5,648 nucleotides of DNA from Bacillota bacterium (GTDB taxonomy: Bacteria > Bacillota > Clostridia > Lachnospirales > Anaerotignaceae), in the NCBI GenBank assembly GCA_017547125.1, contig JAFYQL010000189.1, positions 1 to 5,648 on the forward strand, written 5' to 3'. Every line of letters starts with the position of its first letter. Position 1 is the first letter of the stretch. A program made the translations under genes and the position numbers. This document shows positions 1 through 5,648 of this stretch, in pieces. The notes below the pieces were generated by a model. That model was not told the DNA's origin. It worked only from the letters and a program-made list of their open reading frames with translations, and did not search any database.

Positions 1-126
1 AACAAAGTTTTCCACTTTGTCAGCAATGTCTTCCGCCTGTTCTTCAACGGCTTCAAACTTTTCTTCAACTGTTTCAGCAACTACTTCAACGTCTTTATTT
101 TTCTTTAAAAAGTCAAAAAGTCCCAA
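1..126 (-). CDS. ftsY: Signal recognition particle receptor FtsY, N-terminal fragment (runs off left edge)
   Basis: FtsY is the SRP receptor, a membrane-associated SRP-type GTPase that docks ribosome-SRP complexes at the Sec translocon. Only the first 42 codons are in the window. The translation begins MGLFDFLKKNKDVEVV and continues as a Glu/Asp-rich, Lys-containing stretch ending DKVENFV at the window edge. This fits the family: a short amphipathic start (GLFDFLKK) that contacts lipid, then an acidic, poorly conserved A region before the NG GTPase domain, which lies outside the window. The start is TTG at 124-126, chosen because AGGAGGT lies 7 nt upstream, the MGLF beginning is typical, and no in-frame ATG precedes it. 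It begins 15 nt after the smc stop codon, matching the common smc-ftsY pairing. The call rests on context and the N-terminal motif only, since the GTPase motifs cannot be seen. Confidence 0.86.
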   Translation of the reverse strand, partial: MGLFDFLKKNKDVEVVAETVEEKFEAVEEQAEDIADKVENFV

Positions 127-133
127 ACTTTTT

Positions 134-140
134 ACCTCCT
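134..140 (-). promoter_or_regulatory. Strong Shine-Dalgarno site for ftsY (fixes the TTG start)
   Basis: On the minus strand AGGAGGT ends 7 nt before the TTG at 124-126. It starts almost immediately after the smc stop codon (TAA at 142-144), so it fills the short gap between the two genes. The near-perfect match to the anti-Shine-Dalgarno sequence probably compensates for the weak TTG start and is the main reason for choosing that start. Confidence 0.85.
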
Positions 141-141
141 T

Positions 142-3100
142 TTATATAGCATCTTTCTGCGCTTCTTCAAACTTAACTGAAAGCACCTTGGAAACGCCTC
201 TTTCCTGCATTGTAACGCCGTACATAACGTCTGCGGCTTCCATAGTGCCCTTTCTGTGAGTGATAACGATAAACTGTGTATCGCCTGAGAAACTCTTGAG
301 ATAGTCTGCAAATCTCTTAACGTTTGCATCGTCAAGGGCCGCTTCAATTTCGTCAAGAATACAGAAAGGTGATGGTTTCATTTTAAGAATACCAAAAAGT
401 ATTGCTATTGCTGTAAGCGCTCTTTCTCCCCCTGAAAGAAGCATCATATTCTGAAGTTTCTTTCCAGGCGGCTGAGCAATAATTTCAATGCCGCTTTCAA
501 GAATATCTCTTTCGTCAGCAAGCTTAAGATATGCCTGGCCACCGCCGAACATCTTTCTGAATACTTCGTTGAAGTTTTCTGAAATAACGGCAAACTGTTC
601 CTTAAACTGCTTTCTCATCATTTCTGCAAGGTCATCAATAACTTTAAGAAGATTGTCTTCAGCTTCTTTTATGTCATCTCTCTGTGCAGTAAGGAATTCA
701 TATCTTTCCTTTGTTTCACGATATTCTTCAATGGCATTAACATTTACATTGCCAAGTTCTTTGATTTCACCTTTAAGAAGACGAATTTCTTTTGGAATTT
801 CAGAAACCTTGATTGTTTCATCATACATTCTTTTTGCTTCTTCAAGGGTAATTTCATATTCATCCCAGATACGTGCAAAAATAGAATTTCTGTCTTCTTC
901 AAGTTTTTCTTTTCTTGTTTCAAGTCTGTAAAGGTCACTCTTAAGCTTTGAAATTGTTTCAAATGCAGTCTGCTGCTCGCCTATGCATTTTTCAAATTCA
1001 GTTGTAAACTCAGCCTTCTGTGCTGCAAGTTCATCATATTCAGATACAATTTTCTGAAGGTTTTCTGATGCAGTTCCCTTTTCAGCTGCTATTTTTGAAA
1101 GATATTCTTCTCTTTCTTCCTTGCCTTTTGACGCATTATAGCTTTCAGTTGCATTATCCTTCTTTTCGTTTTCAAGTTCTTCAAGAAGGTCTTTAACTCT
1201 GTTAAATCCGTCATCGGCAGTTGAACGGCTTTCCTTAAGGGCAGCAAGTTCAATTCTTTTTTCAGTAACATATGAAAGAAGGGCTTCTCTTTCTTCTCTG
1301 CCGCTCTGGAGAGTATCCTGGAAGTCATTCATCGCTTTGTTGATGTCTTCAATTTCTGTTTCTGTTTCTTCAAGGCTATGCTTAAATTCTTCAAGAATAA
1401 TTTCAGAATTCTTGATTTCATCAGAAACAATAACGATTTCTTCCATATTCTGAAGATATGTATTTTCTGTTTCTTCCATGCTTTCTTTAAGAGCATCAAT
1501 TTCTCTCTGGAGAGATGCCTCTTCAAGCTCTGTTTTCTGCATAGAAAGAAGTATTTCTCTTAATTCATCACTACAGTCAAGAATTTCTTCATCAAGTTCT
1601 TCCTGTCTTTCAGTAAGTTCACCACAAAGTTCATCAAGTTCTTTTTCTTCAGCCTGAAGGTCAGCAATTTCTCTGTTTCTGCCGAAGATACCGCCTGTTT
1701 TCTTCTGGAAGCTGCCGCCTGTCATTGTACCGCCGGCACTTAAAACGTCACCTGAAAGAGTAACTATCTTGTACTTATGACCTGTTTTGCCTGCAAGAGC
1801 AATGGCATTATCAAGTGTATCCACAATAACAACCTTGCCGAGTATACTCTTTACTATGTCGTAGAAACGGCTGTTGTATCTTACAAGTTCGTCTGCTATA
1901 CCGCAAACGCCAGGCTGCTTAAGTATGTTTGCCTTTTCGTTACCAAGATCTTTGCCTTTGATAACATCAACAGGCATAAATGATGCTCTGCCGAGGTTGT
2001 TTTTCTTAAGATATTCGATGGCCGCCTTGCCGTCTTTTTCGGTGTCGACAACGATATTCTGCATAACAGAGCCAACTGCAACCTCGATAGCGGTTTCATA
2101 CTTCTTATCTGTTTCGATAAGTTCTGCCATAGCACCGCAGATGCCTTTTAAAACGCCCTTATCACGCATTTTAAGTACACTCTTAACACTTCCATAGTAG
2201 CCTTCAAATTCGTTCTTCATGTCTGTAAGAACCTTGATACGGCTTCGTATTTCGTGAAGGCGCATTGATTTTGCTTTTATTTCGCCATTTACCTTGTCGG
2301 CTTCGGCAATAAACTCGCTCTTTCTTTTTTCAAGGAAGTCTATGTCATTCTGAAGCTTTGCTTTTTCTTCAACAAAAGCTTTTCTCTTGTCTTCATAATC
2401 CTGCGCAGTTTTTTCAAGCACAGCCTTCTTTCCTTCAAGAGAATCCTGCTCTGTAAGAATAAGTTGTTTTCTTTCCTTCTGTTGTTCAAGAGAAAGTTCT
2501 GTTCTTTTGATGTTTGTATTTATTTCAGTTGTTACCCTGATTTTTTCAATGATATCAGCCTTATAGTTTTCGATAAGTTCCTGTCTGTTTTCAATAAAAC
2601 CGCTTATACGACTGTATTCTTCATCTTTTTCAGCAACATTCTTTTCTGTATGCTTAATTTGGGCAATAAGAGATGAAAGACTGTTTTTATATTCTTCGCA
2701 GTCCTTTTCGGCAGAAGCAATTTTTTCTTCTCTGATGCTCTGTTCGTCAGTAAGACGTTTGATAGTGGCATCAAAGTTTGCTATCTGTTCCTGCGCAAGT
2801 CTTATTTCACCTTCGATTCTTTCGGCATCAGCCATAAGACGAATCTTTTCGTTGTTAAGGAACTGAATTCTTTCACCGATAGAACTGTCCTGTGCCTTAA
2901 GCTCATCGCTTTTTGCTTTAAGATTGTTATAATGAAGCTCTTCATCTGCAATATTGCTCTGTGAAATTTCAACGGCTTCAGCATTTTTTCTGCTTTCTTC
3001 GTCAATCTTTCTTACACTGATGCAAAAATCATTAACTTCGTATATTTTAAGTTTTTCTTTTAAATCAAGGTATTTTTTAGCTTTTTCTGTCTGTCTTTCA

Positions 3101-3714
3101 AGAGGACCAAGCTTGCTTTCAAGTTCATTTATAATATCTTCAACACGAAGAAGGTTCTGCTGCTCTTTTTCAAGCTTTGAGATAGCTTCGTTTCTTCTTG
3201 TTCTGTATTTTACAATACCTGCAGCCTCTTCAAAAAGGCGGCGTCTGTCTTCACTTTTTGAACTTAAAATTTCGTCAATTCTGCCCTGACCGATGATTGA
3301 GTAGCCTTCACGTCCAACGCCTGTGTCCATAAAGAGCTCGTGAATATCTTTAAGACGGCAAGGTGTTTTGTTGATGGCATACTTGCTTTCACCGCTTCTG
3401 AATACAGTTCTTGTAACTGTAATTTCAGAATAGTCAAGGTTCATTCTGCGGTCACTGTTATCAAGGGTAAGTGAAACCTCAGCAAAGCCAAGAGGCTTTC
3501 TGTCGCTTGTACCCGCAAAGATAACATCTTCCATTTTATCCCCACGAAGACTTTTAACCCTCTGCTCGCCAAGTACCCATCTTACAGAGTCAGAAATATT
3601 GCTCTTTCCGCTTCCGTTAGGGCCAACAACGGCAGTTATACCTGTATTAAATTCAAGTTTTACCTTATCAGGAAAGGATTTGAATCCCTGAAGGTCAAGT
3701 CTTTTTAAATACAT
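142..3714 (-). CDS. smc: Chromosome segregation/condensation ATPase Smc (full length)
   Basis: Smc forms a homodimer that, with ScpA and ScpB, makes the condensin complex that extrudes and organises chromosomal DNA and helps separate origins. The 1190-residue protein has the full family architecture and usual length (B. subtilis Smc is about 1186). The N-terminal head (about 1-165) has Walker A GPNGSGKSN at 31-39, the arginine-containing SLRGDKMEDVIF segment at 55-66 and the Q-loop IGQGRIDEIL with Q143. A long coiled coil spans about 165-500. The hinge (about 505-670) includes MQNIVVD at 551-557 and the glycine-rich GGTMTGGS at 661-668. The return coil spans about 675-1035. The C-terminal head has FGGGQAYLKL, the signature LLSGGERALTA (1092-1102), Walker B ILDE with D1121 and catalytic E1122, the D-loop AALDDAN and the switch histidine H1153 in ITHRKGT. 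These rule out Rad50, SbcC and MukB. Translation starts at ATG, 10 nt after the rluD-type gene. No frameshift or truncation is seen. Confidence 0.98.
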   Translation of the reverse strand: MYLKRLDLQGFKSFPDKVKLEFNTGITAVVGPNGSGKSNISDSVRWVLGEQRVKSLRGDKMEDVIFAGTSDRKPLGFAEVSLTLDNSDRRMNLDYSEITVTRTVFRSGESKYAINKTPCRLKDIHELFMDTGVGREGYSIIGQGRIDEILSSKSEDRRRLFEEAAGIVKYRTRRNEAISKLEKEQQNLLRVEDIINELESKLGPLERQTEKAKKYLDLKEKLKIYEVNDFCISVRKIDEESRKNAEAVEISQSNIADEELHYNNLKAKSDELKAQDSSIGERIQFLNNEKIRLMADAERIEGEIRLAQEQIANFDATIKRLTDEQSIREEKIASAEKDCEEYKNSLSSLIAQIKHTEKNVAEKDEEYSRISGFIENRQELIENYKADIIEKIRVTTEINTNIKRTELSLEQQKERKQLILTEQDSLEGKKAVLEKTAQDYEDKRKAFVEEKAKLQNDIDFLEKRKSEFIAEADKVNGEIKAKSMRLHEIRSRIKVLTDMKNEFEGYYGSVKSVLKMRDKGVLKGICGAMAELIETDKKYETAIEVAVGSVMQNIVVDTEKDGKAAIEYLKKNNLGRASFMPVDVIKGKDLGNEKANILKQPGVCGIADELVRYNSRFYDIVKSILGKVVIVDTLDNAIALAGKTGHKYKIVTLSGDVLSAGGTMTGGSFQKKTGGIFGRNREIADLQAEEKELDELCGELTERQEELDEEILDCSDELREILLSMQKTELEEASLQREIDALKESMEETENTYLQNMEEIVIVSDEIKNSEIILEEFKHSLEETETEIEDINKAMNDFQDTLQSGREEREALLSYVTEKRIELAALKESRSTADDGFNRVKDLLEELENEKKDNATESYNASKGKEEREEYLSKIAAEKGTASENLQKIVSEYDELAAQKAEFTTEFEKCIGEQQTAFETISKLKSDLYRLETRKEKLEEDRNSIFARIWDEYEITLEEAKRMYDETIKVSEIPKEIRLLKGEIKELGNVNVNAIEEYRETKERYEFLTAQRDDIKEAEDNLLKVIDDLAEMMRKQFKEQFAVISENFNEVFRKMFGGGQAYLKLADERDILESGIEIIAQPPGKKLQNMMLLSGGERALTAIAILFGILKMKPSPFCILDEIEAALDDANVKRFADYLKSFSGDTQFIVITHRKGTMEAADVMYGVTMQERGVSKVLSVKFEEAQKDAI

Positions 3715-3720
3715 TTGTTA

Positions 3721-3726
3721 CTCCTC
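3721..3726 (-). promoter_or_regulatory. Shine-Dalgarno site for smc, overlapping the upstream stop codon
   Basis: GAGGAG on the minus strand lies 6 nt before the smc ATG (3712-3714). Its first two bases are part of the TGA stop codon of the upstream pseudouridine synthase gene (3725-3727). A ribosome terminating there would cover the smc initiation region, which suggests translational coupling of the two genes; that is inferred from spacing only. Confidence 0.75.
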
Positions 3727-4642
3727 AATGGCTGTTTCTAAGTTTAACTAAAAGTTTTTCATAATATTCCGGAAGGTCGCTTTCAAATTCAACATATTCT
3801 TCCGTTGTTGGATGCATAAAGCCAAGCACCTTTGCATGAAGCGCCTGACCAAGCAATTTGTACGGCTGTTTTTCAAAGCCGTAAACTGTATCGCCTAAAA
3901 GCGGATGACCTAAAGATGCCATATGCACTCTTATCTGATGAGTTCTGCCTGTTTCAAGCTGAGCCTCAACAAGAGTATACTTTCCAAAGCGTTCAAGCAC
4001 TTTGTAGTGTGTTACAGCTCTTCTTCCGCCTTCCACTATAGCCATTTTCTTTCTGTCTTTAGGATGGCGTGCAATAGGCTTATCCACTGTGCCGTTTTCT
4101 TCTTTAACATTTCCGCACACAACTGCGTAATATTTTCGTGTTATGCTATGTACCGCCAACTGCTGTGCAAGAGATTTGTGGGCAGCATCACTTTTGGCTA
4201 CCATAAGTACACCTGATGTATCCTTGTCAATTCTGTGGACAATACCAGGTCTCATAGTGCCGTTGATACCGCTGAGGTCATCCTTGCAGTGGAACATAAG
4301 GGCATTTACAAGTGTACCTGTATAATGTCCCGGTGCCGGATGCACAACCATATCCTGTGGTTTATTTACTATGACCACATCTTTATCTTCATAGATGATA
4401 TCAAGCGGAATATTTTCAGGCTCAATTTCAAGTGGTTCCGGATCAGGTATTTCTATCTCAAGGATATCGCCCTTGCGAAGCTTGTAATTGTTTTTTGTAG
4501 CCTTGCCGTTTACTGTAACGAGACCGTTTTCTATAAGCTTCTGAACCTGGCTTCTTGAAAGTTCTTCCTTATATTCTGCTATATATACGTCTATTCTTTT
4601 TCCTATTTCGTCATTTTCAGGGGCAGCTGTAAAAAAGTCCAT
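3725..4642 (-). CDS. rluD: RluA/RluD-family 23S rRNA pseudouridine synthase
   Basis: Enzymes of this family isomerise specific uridines in RNA to pseudouridine; RluD itself modifies helix 69 of 23S rRNA. The 305-residue protein has an N-terminal S4 RNA-binding domain at about 14-66 (GKRIDVYIAE, SRSQVQKLIENGLVTVNGK) followed by the catalytic domain. The catalytic motif is HRIDKDTSGVLMVAK at 136-150, with D139 as the expected nucleophilic aspartate. Other family landmarks are NKPQDMVVHP (93-102), RKYYAVV (169-175), LETGRTHQIRVHMASLGHPLLGD split across 229-251, and the C-terminal LHAKVLGFMHP segment (269-278 region). The ATG start sits 2 nt after the lspA stop, with AAGGAG upstream. Pairing with lspA matches B. 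subtilis lspA-ylyB, so this is probably the YlyB orthologue. The exact target uridine cannot be read from sequence; RluC- or RluA-like specificity is possible, though the S4 domain argues against RluA. Confidence 0.93.
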   Translation of the reverse strand: MDFFTAAPENDEIGKRIDVYIAEYKEELSRSQVQKLIENGLVTVNGKATKNNYKLRKGDILEIEIPDPEPLEIEPENIPLDIIYEDKDVVIVNKPQDMVVHPAPGHYTGTLVNALMFHCKDDLSGINGTMRPGIVHRIDKDTSGVLMVAKSDAAHKSLAQQLAVHSITRKYYAVVCGNVKEENGTVDKPIARHPKDRKKMAIVEGGRRAVTHYKVLERFGKYTLVEAQLETGRTHQIRVHMASLGHPLLGDTVYGFEKQPYKLLGQALHAKVLGFMHPTTEEYVEFESDLPEYYEKLLVKLRNSH

Positions 4643-4644
4643 AC

Positions 4645-5118
4645 TTACTCCTTCTTTTCGTCTTCTTTAATAAAGAACATCACAACAACAGACATAAGTA
4701 TTGCTCCGCACACTACATAAATGTCTGCTACATTAAACACAGGATATTTGAAAAATGTGAATTCAAAAAAGTCCACAACATATCCTCTGAATATTCTATC
4801 ATATACATTGCCCCATGCACCTGCAAGAATAAGCATAAGGCTGAATTTAAGTGCCTTGTACTCGTTGCCTGTCTTTGGGATTTTTTTTGCAACGTAATAA
4901 ATTATGCCGACTGTAATTATTGCTGTAACAATTATGAAGAACCATCTTGCGCCGTTAAGCATACCAAAGGCTGCACCTCTGTTTTCAACAAAAGTAAAAT
5001 CCATAAATCCTTCTATAAATGTTACGTTGTAAATTGGTTTAAGCTGTGTAAGTGCAATGTACTTTGTGTACTGATCAAGAAGCACAAGCACTATTGCTGA
5101 AACTAAAAATAAAACCAT
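4645..5118 (-). CDS. lspA: Lipoprotein signal peptidase (signal peptidase II) LspA
   Basis: LspA is a polytopic inner-membrane aspartic protease that removes the signal peptide from prolipoproteins after diacylglyceryl transfer to the lipobox cysteine. The 157-residue length is normal. Four hydrophobic helices can be seen at about 2-19, 58-77, 90-106 and 131-150. Conserved elements are D15 and K19 in LLDQYTKY, VENRGAAFG at 44-52, AGAWGNVYDR at 99-108, the catalytic D116 in GYVVDFFEF and the second catalytic D132 in PVFNVADIY. The tail is charged and lysine/glutamate rich (KEDEKKE), as expected on the cytoplasmic side. Residues differing from the commonest consensus are W102 (usually a small aliphatic) and I133 (often Ser after the second Asp); both catalytic aspartates remain, so it should be active. 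The ATG start lies 2 nt after the aroB stop, and the stop is 2 nt before the pseudouridine synthase start. Confidence 0.96.
   Translation of the reverse strand: MVLFLVSAIVLVLLDQYTKYIALTQLKPIYNVTFIEGFMDFTFVENRGAAFGMLNGARWFFIIVTAIITVGIIYYVAKKIPKTGNEYKALKFSLMLILAGAWGNVYDRIFRGYVVDFFEFTFFKYPVFNVADIYVVCGAILMSVVVMFFIKEDEKKE
4648..4653 (-). promoter_or_regulatory. Shine-Dalgarno site for the rluD-type gene, inside the end of lspA
   Basis: AAGGAG on the minus strand forms the last two sense codons (Lys-Glu) of lspA and lies 5 nt before the ATG at 4640-4642. The lspA stop codon falls between the site and the start, an arrangement typical of coupled translation. It supports the ATG chosen for the downstream gene. 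Confidence 0.75.
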
Positions 5119-5120
5119 AA

Positions 5121-5648
5121 TTATTCACCCAAAATATAATTTATACCATCCAATATTTCTTCTTCCGTCACATCAGTTGTGCGGTATGTTTCGCCAAAAC
5201 GGCTTATAAGAACAAACGAAATTTTGTTGTCCTTAACTTTTTTGTCGTTGAACATCTGCTTGTAGATGCTCTGTGCCTCAACACCCTTTACAGTAAGTTC
5301 AAGACCAAATTCTTTAAGAAGTGCTCTGAAAATTTCTGCGCACTGTTCGGAAATATAGCCTCTTTTTACGCACATTTCCATAACGGCGCTCATACCTATA
5401 GCAACACACTGACCGTGAAGATATTTAAAATCCATAACCGATTCAACTGCGTGGCCTATTGTATGTCCGAAATTAAGAATTTCACGAAGACCTGCTTCTT
5501 TTTCATCTTCTGAAACCACTGCCGCTTTTATTTCGCAGCATTTTTTTATCATTGCAGAAATCACATCTGTATCAAGCTTTTTGATTTCTTCCTTGTTTTC
5601 CCAAAGGAAATCGTAAAGCTGCACTGATGCAATAGGTCCATATTTAAC
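5121..5648 (-). CDS. aroB: 3-Dehydroquinate synthase AroB, C-terminal fragment (runs off right edge)
   Basis: AroB converts DAHP to 3-dehydroquinate, the second step of the shikimate pathway to aromatic amino acids, using NAD+ and a divalent metal. The window holds the last 175 residues of a protein usually near 350-360. The reading frame is open to the edge: the first residues are VKYGPIAS, the family's IKYG segment, so the gene continues outside and the N-terminal NAD-binding half is not seen. Landmarks, numbered within the fragment, are IKAAVVSEDEKEAGLR (40-55), the metal/active-site motif LNFGHTIGHAVE (58-69) with H62 and H66, LHGQCVAIGM (77-86) with the second metal histidine H78, and DKKVKDNKISFVLI (135-148). 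The usual LHGE is LHGQ here. The GTG at 5622-5624 is an internal valine codon, not the start. The TAA stop is 2 nt upstream of lspA, placing aroB in the same transcription unit. Confidence 0.95.
   Translation of the reverse strand, partial: VKYGPIASVQLYDFLWENKEEIKKLDTDVISAMIKKCCEIKAAVVSEDEKEAGLREILNFGHTIGHAVESVMDFKYLHGQCVAIGMSAVMEMCVKRGYISEQCAEIFRALLKEFGLELTVKGVEAQSIYKQMFNDKKVKDNKISFVLISRFGETYRTTDVTEEEILDGINYILGE
5125..5130 (-). promoter_or_regulatory. Weak Shine-Dalgarno-like site for lspA, inside the end of aroB
   Basis: GGGTGA on the minus strand lies 6 nt before the lspA ATG (5116-5118), within the last codons of aroB. It is a poorer match than the other sites in the window. Translation of lspA may therefore depend more on ribosomes finishing aroB; this is inference. 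Confidence 0.5.

Noticed and set aside
2..20. Perfect 7-bp inverted repeat with a 5-nt loop (ACAAAGT / ACTTTGT)
   Set aside because: It lies inside ftsY coding sequence, is short and AT-rich, has no T-run after it, and can be expected by chance in such sequence.
17..259. A plus-strand open frame spanning the ftsY start and smc end
   Set aside because: It crosses two minus-strand genes and their junction, and its product is a Ser/Thr-rich mirror of acidic FtsY sequence.
488..931. A 147-codon open frame on the plus strand, antisense to smc
   Set aside because: It lies wholly inside the well-supported smc gene and its translation is Ser/Leu/Phe rich. It arises because GAA, AAG and CTT-type codons of the coiled coil read as stop-free codons on the other strand. 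No good ribosome-binding site or recognisable domain is present.
840..1700. Recurring short pyrimidine words such as TTCTTCAAG on the plus strand, resembling a dispersed repeat
   Set aside because: They are irregularly spaced and correspond to Leu-Glu-Glu/Lys codons in the heptads of the Smc coiled coil, so they reflect protein composition rather than a DNA repeat or array.
1874..3289. Further plus-strand open frames of about 60-110 codons within smc (for example 1874-2197 and 2954-3289)
   Set aside because: They have the same explanation as the other antisense frames: low-complexity, Ser/Phe/Leu-rich mirror images of the Glu/Lys-rich Smc coding sequence.
142..3714. Possibility that the large ATPase is Rad50/SbcC, RecN or a defence-associated SMC-like protein
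   Set aside because: The length, the SMC-type hinge with GGTMTGGS, the head motifs and the adjacent ftsY all match canonical Smc; there is no zinc hook and no nuclease or defence partner nearby.
4235..4558. A 107-codon plus-strand open frame opposite the pseudouridine synthase gene
   Set aside because: The minus-strand frame carries clear S4 and catalytic motifs, whereas the plus-strand translation resembles no family and has no supporting upstream signal.
5622..5624. GTG as a possible start of a short 167-residue AroB
   Set aside because: The frame stays open upstream to the window edge and encodes the conserved KYG segment of AroB, so the GTG is an internal valine codon of a gene cut by the window.

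Overview
The window is a stretch of ordinary bacterial chromosome, with every gene on the minus strand. Read in the direction of transcription (right to left) the order is aroB (3' part only), lspA, an RluD-type pseudouridine synthase gene, smc, and ftsY (5' end only). GC content is roughly 40% from a few sampled lines. The Smc, FtsY and LspA sequences, the purine-rich Shine-Dalgarno sites and the tight packing all suggest a low-GC Firmicute, most likely a Clostridia-type anaerobe. That is inference from family resemblance; no marker in the window fixes a genus.

Layout in window coordinates: 1-126 is the start of ftsY, with a TTG start and a near-perfect AGGAGGT site. 142-3714 is a full-length 1190-residue Smc. 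3725-4642 is the pseudouridine synthase. 4645-5118 is lspA. 5121-5648 is the C-terminal 175 residues of AroB, which continues beyond the right edge. The four gene junctions are 15, 10, 2 and 2 nt. No intergenic region has room for a terminator or separate promoter, so the block looks like one transcription unit whose promoter lies outside the window. Each downstream ribosome-binding site lies in or against the end of the preceding gene, which suggests translational coupling.

The genes are housekeeping functions rather than one pathway: shikimate synthesis (AroB), lipoprotein signal-peptide removal (LspA), rRNA modification (RluD type), chromosome organisation (Smc) and co-translational membrane targeting (FtsY). 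The lspA/rluD pair and the smc/ftsY pair are both familiar in Firmicutes. The less usual point is that the two pairs are joined directly, with rluD where rnc (RNase III) commonly precedes smc. I found no mobile element, CRISPR array, RNA gene, riboswitch or new system. The many open frames on the plus strand are explained by the purine-rich, Glu/Lys-rich Smc coiled-coil coding sequence.
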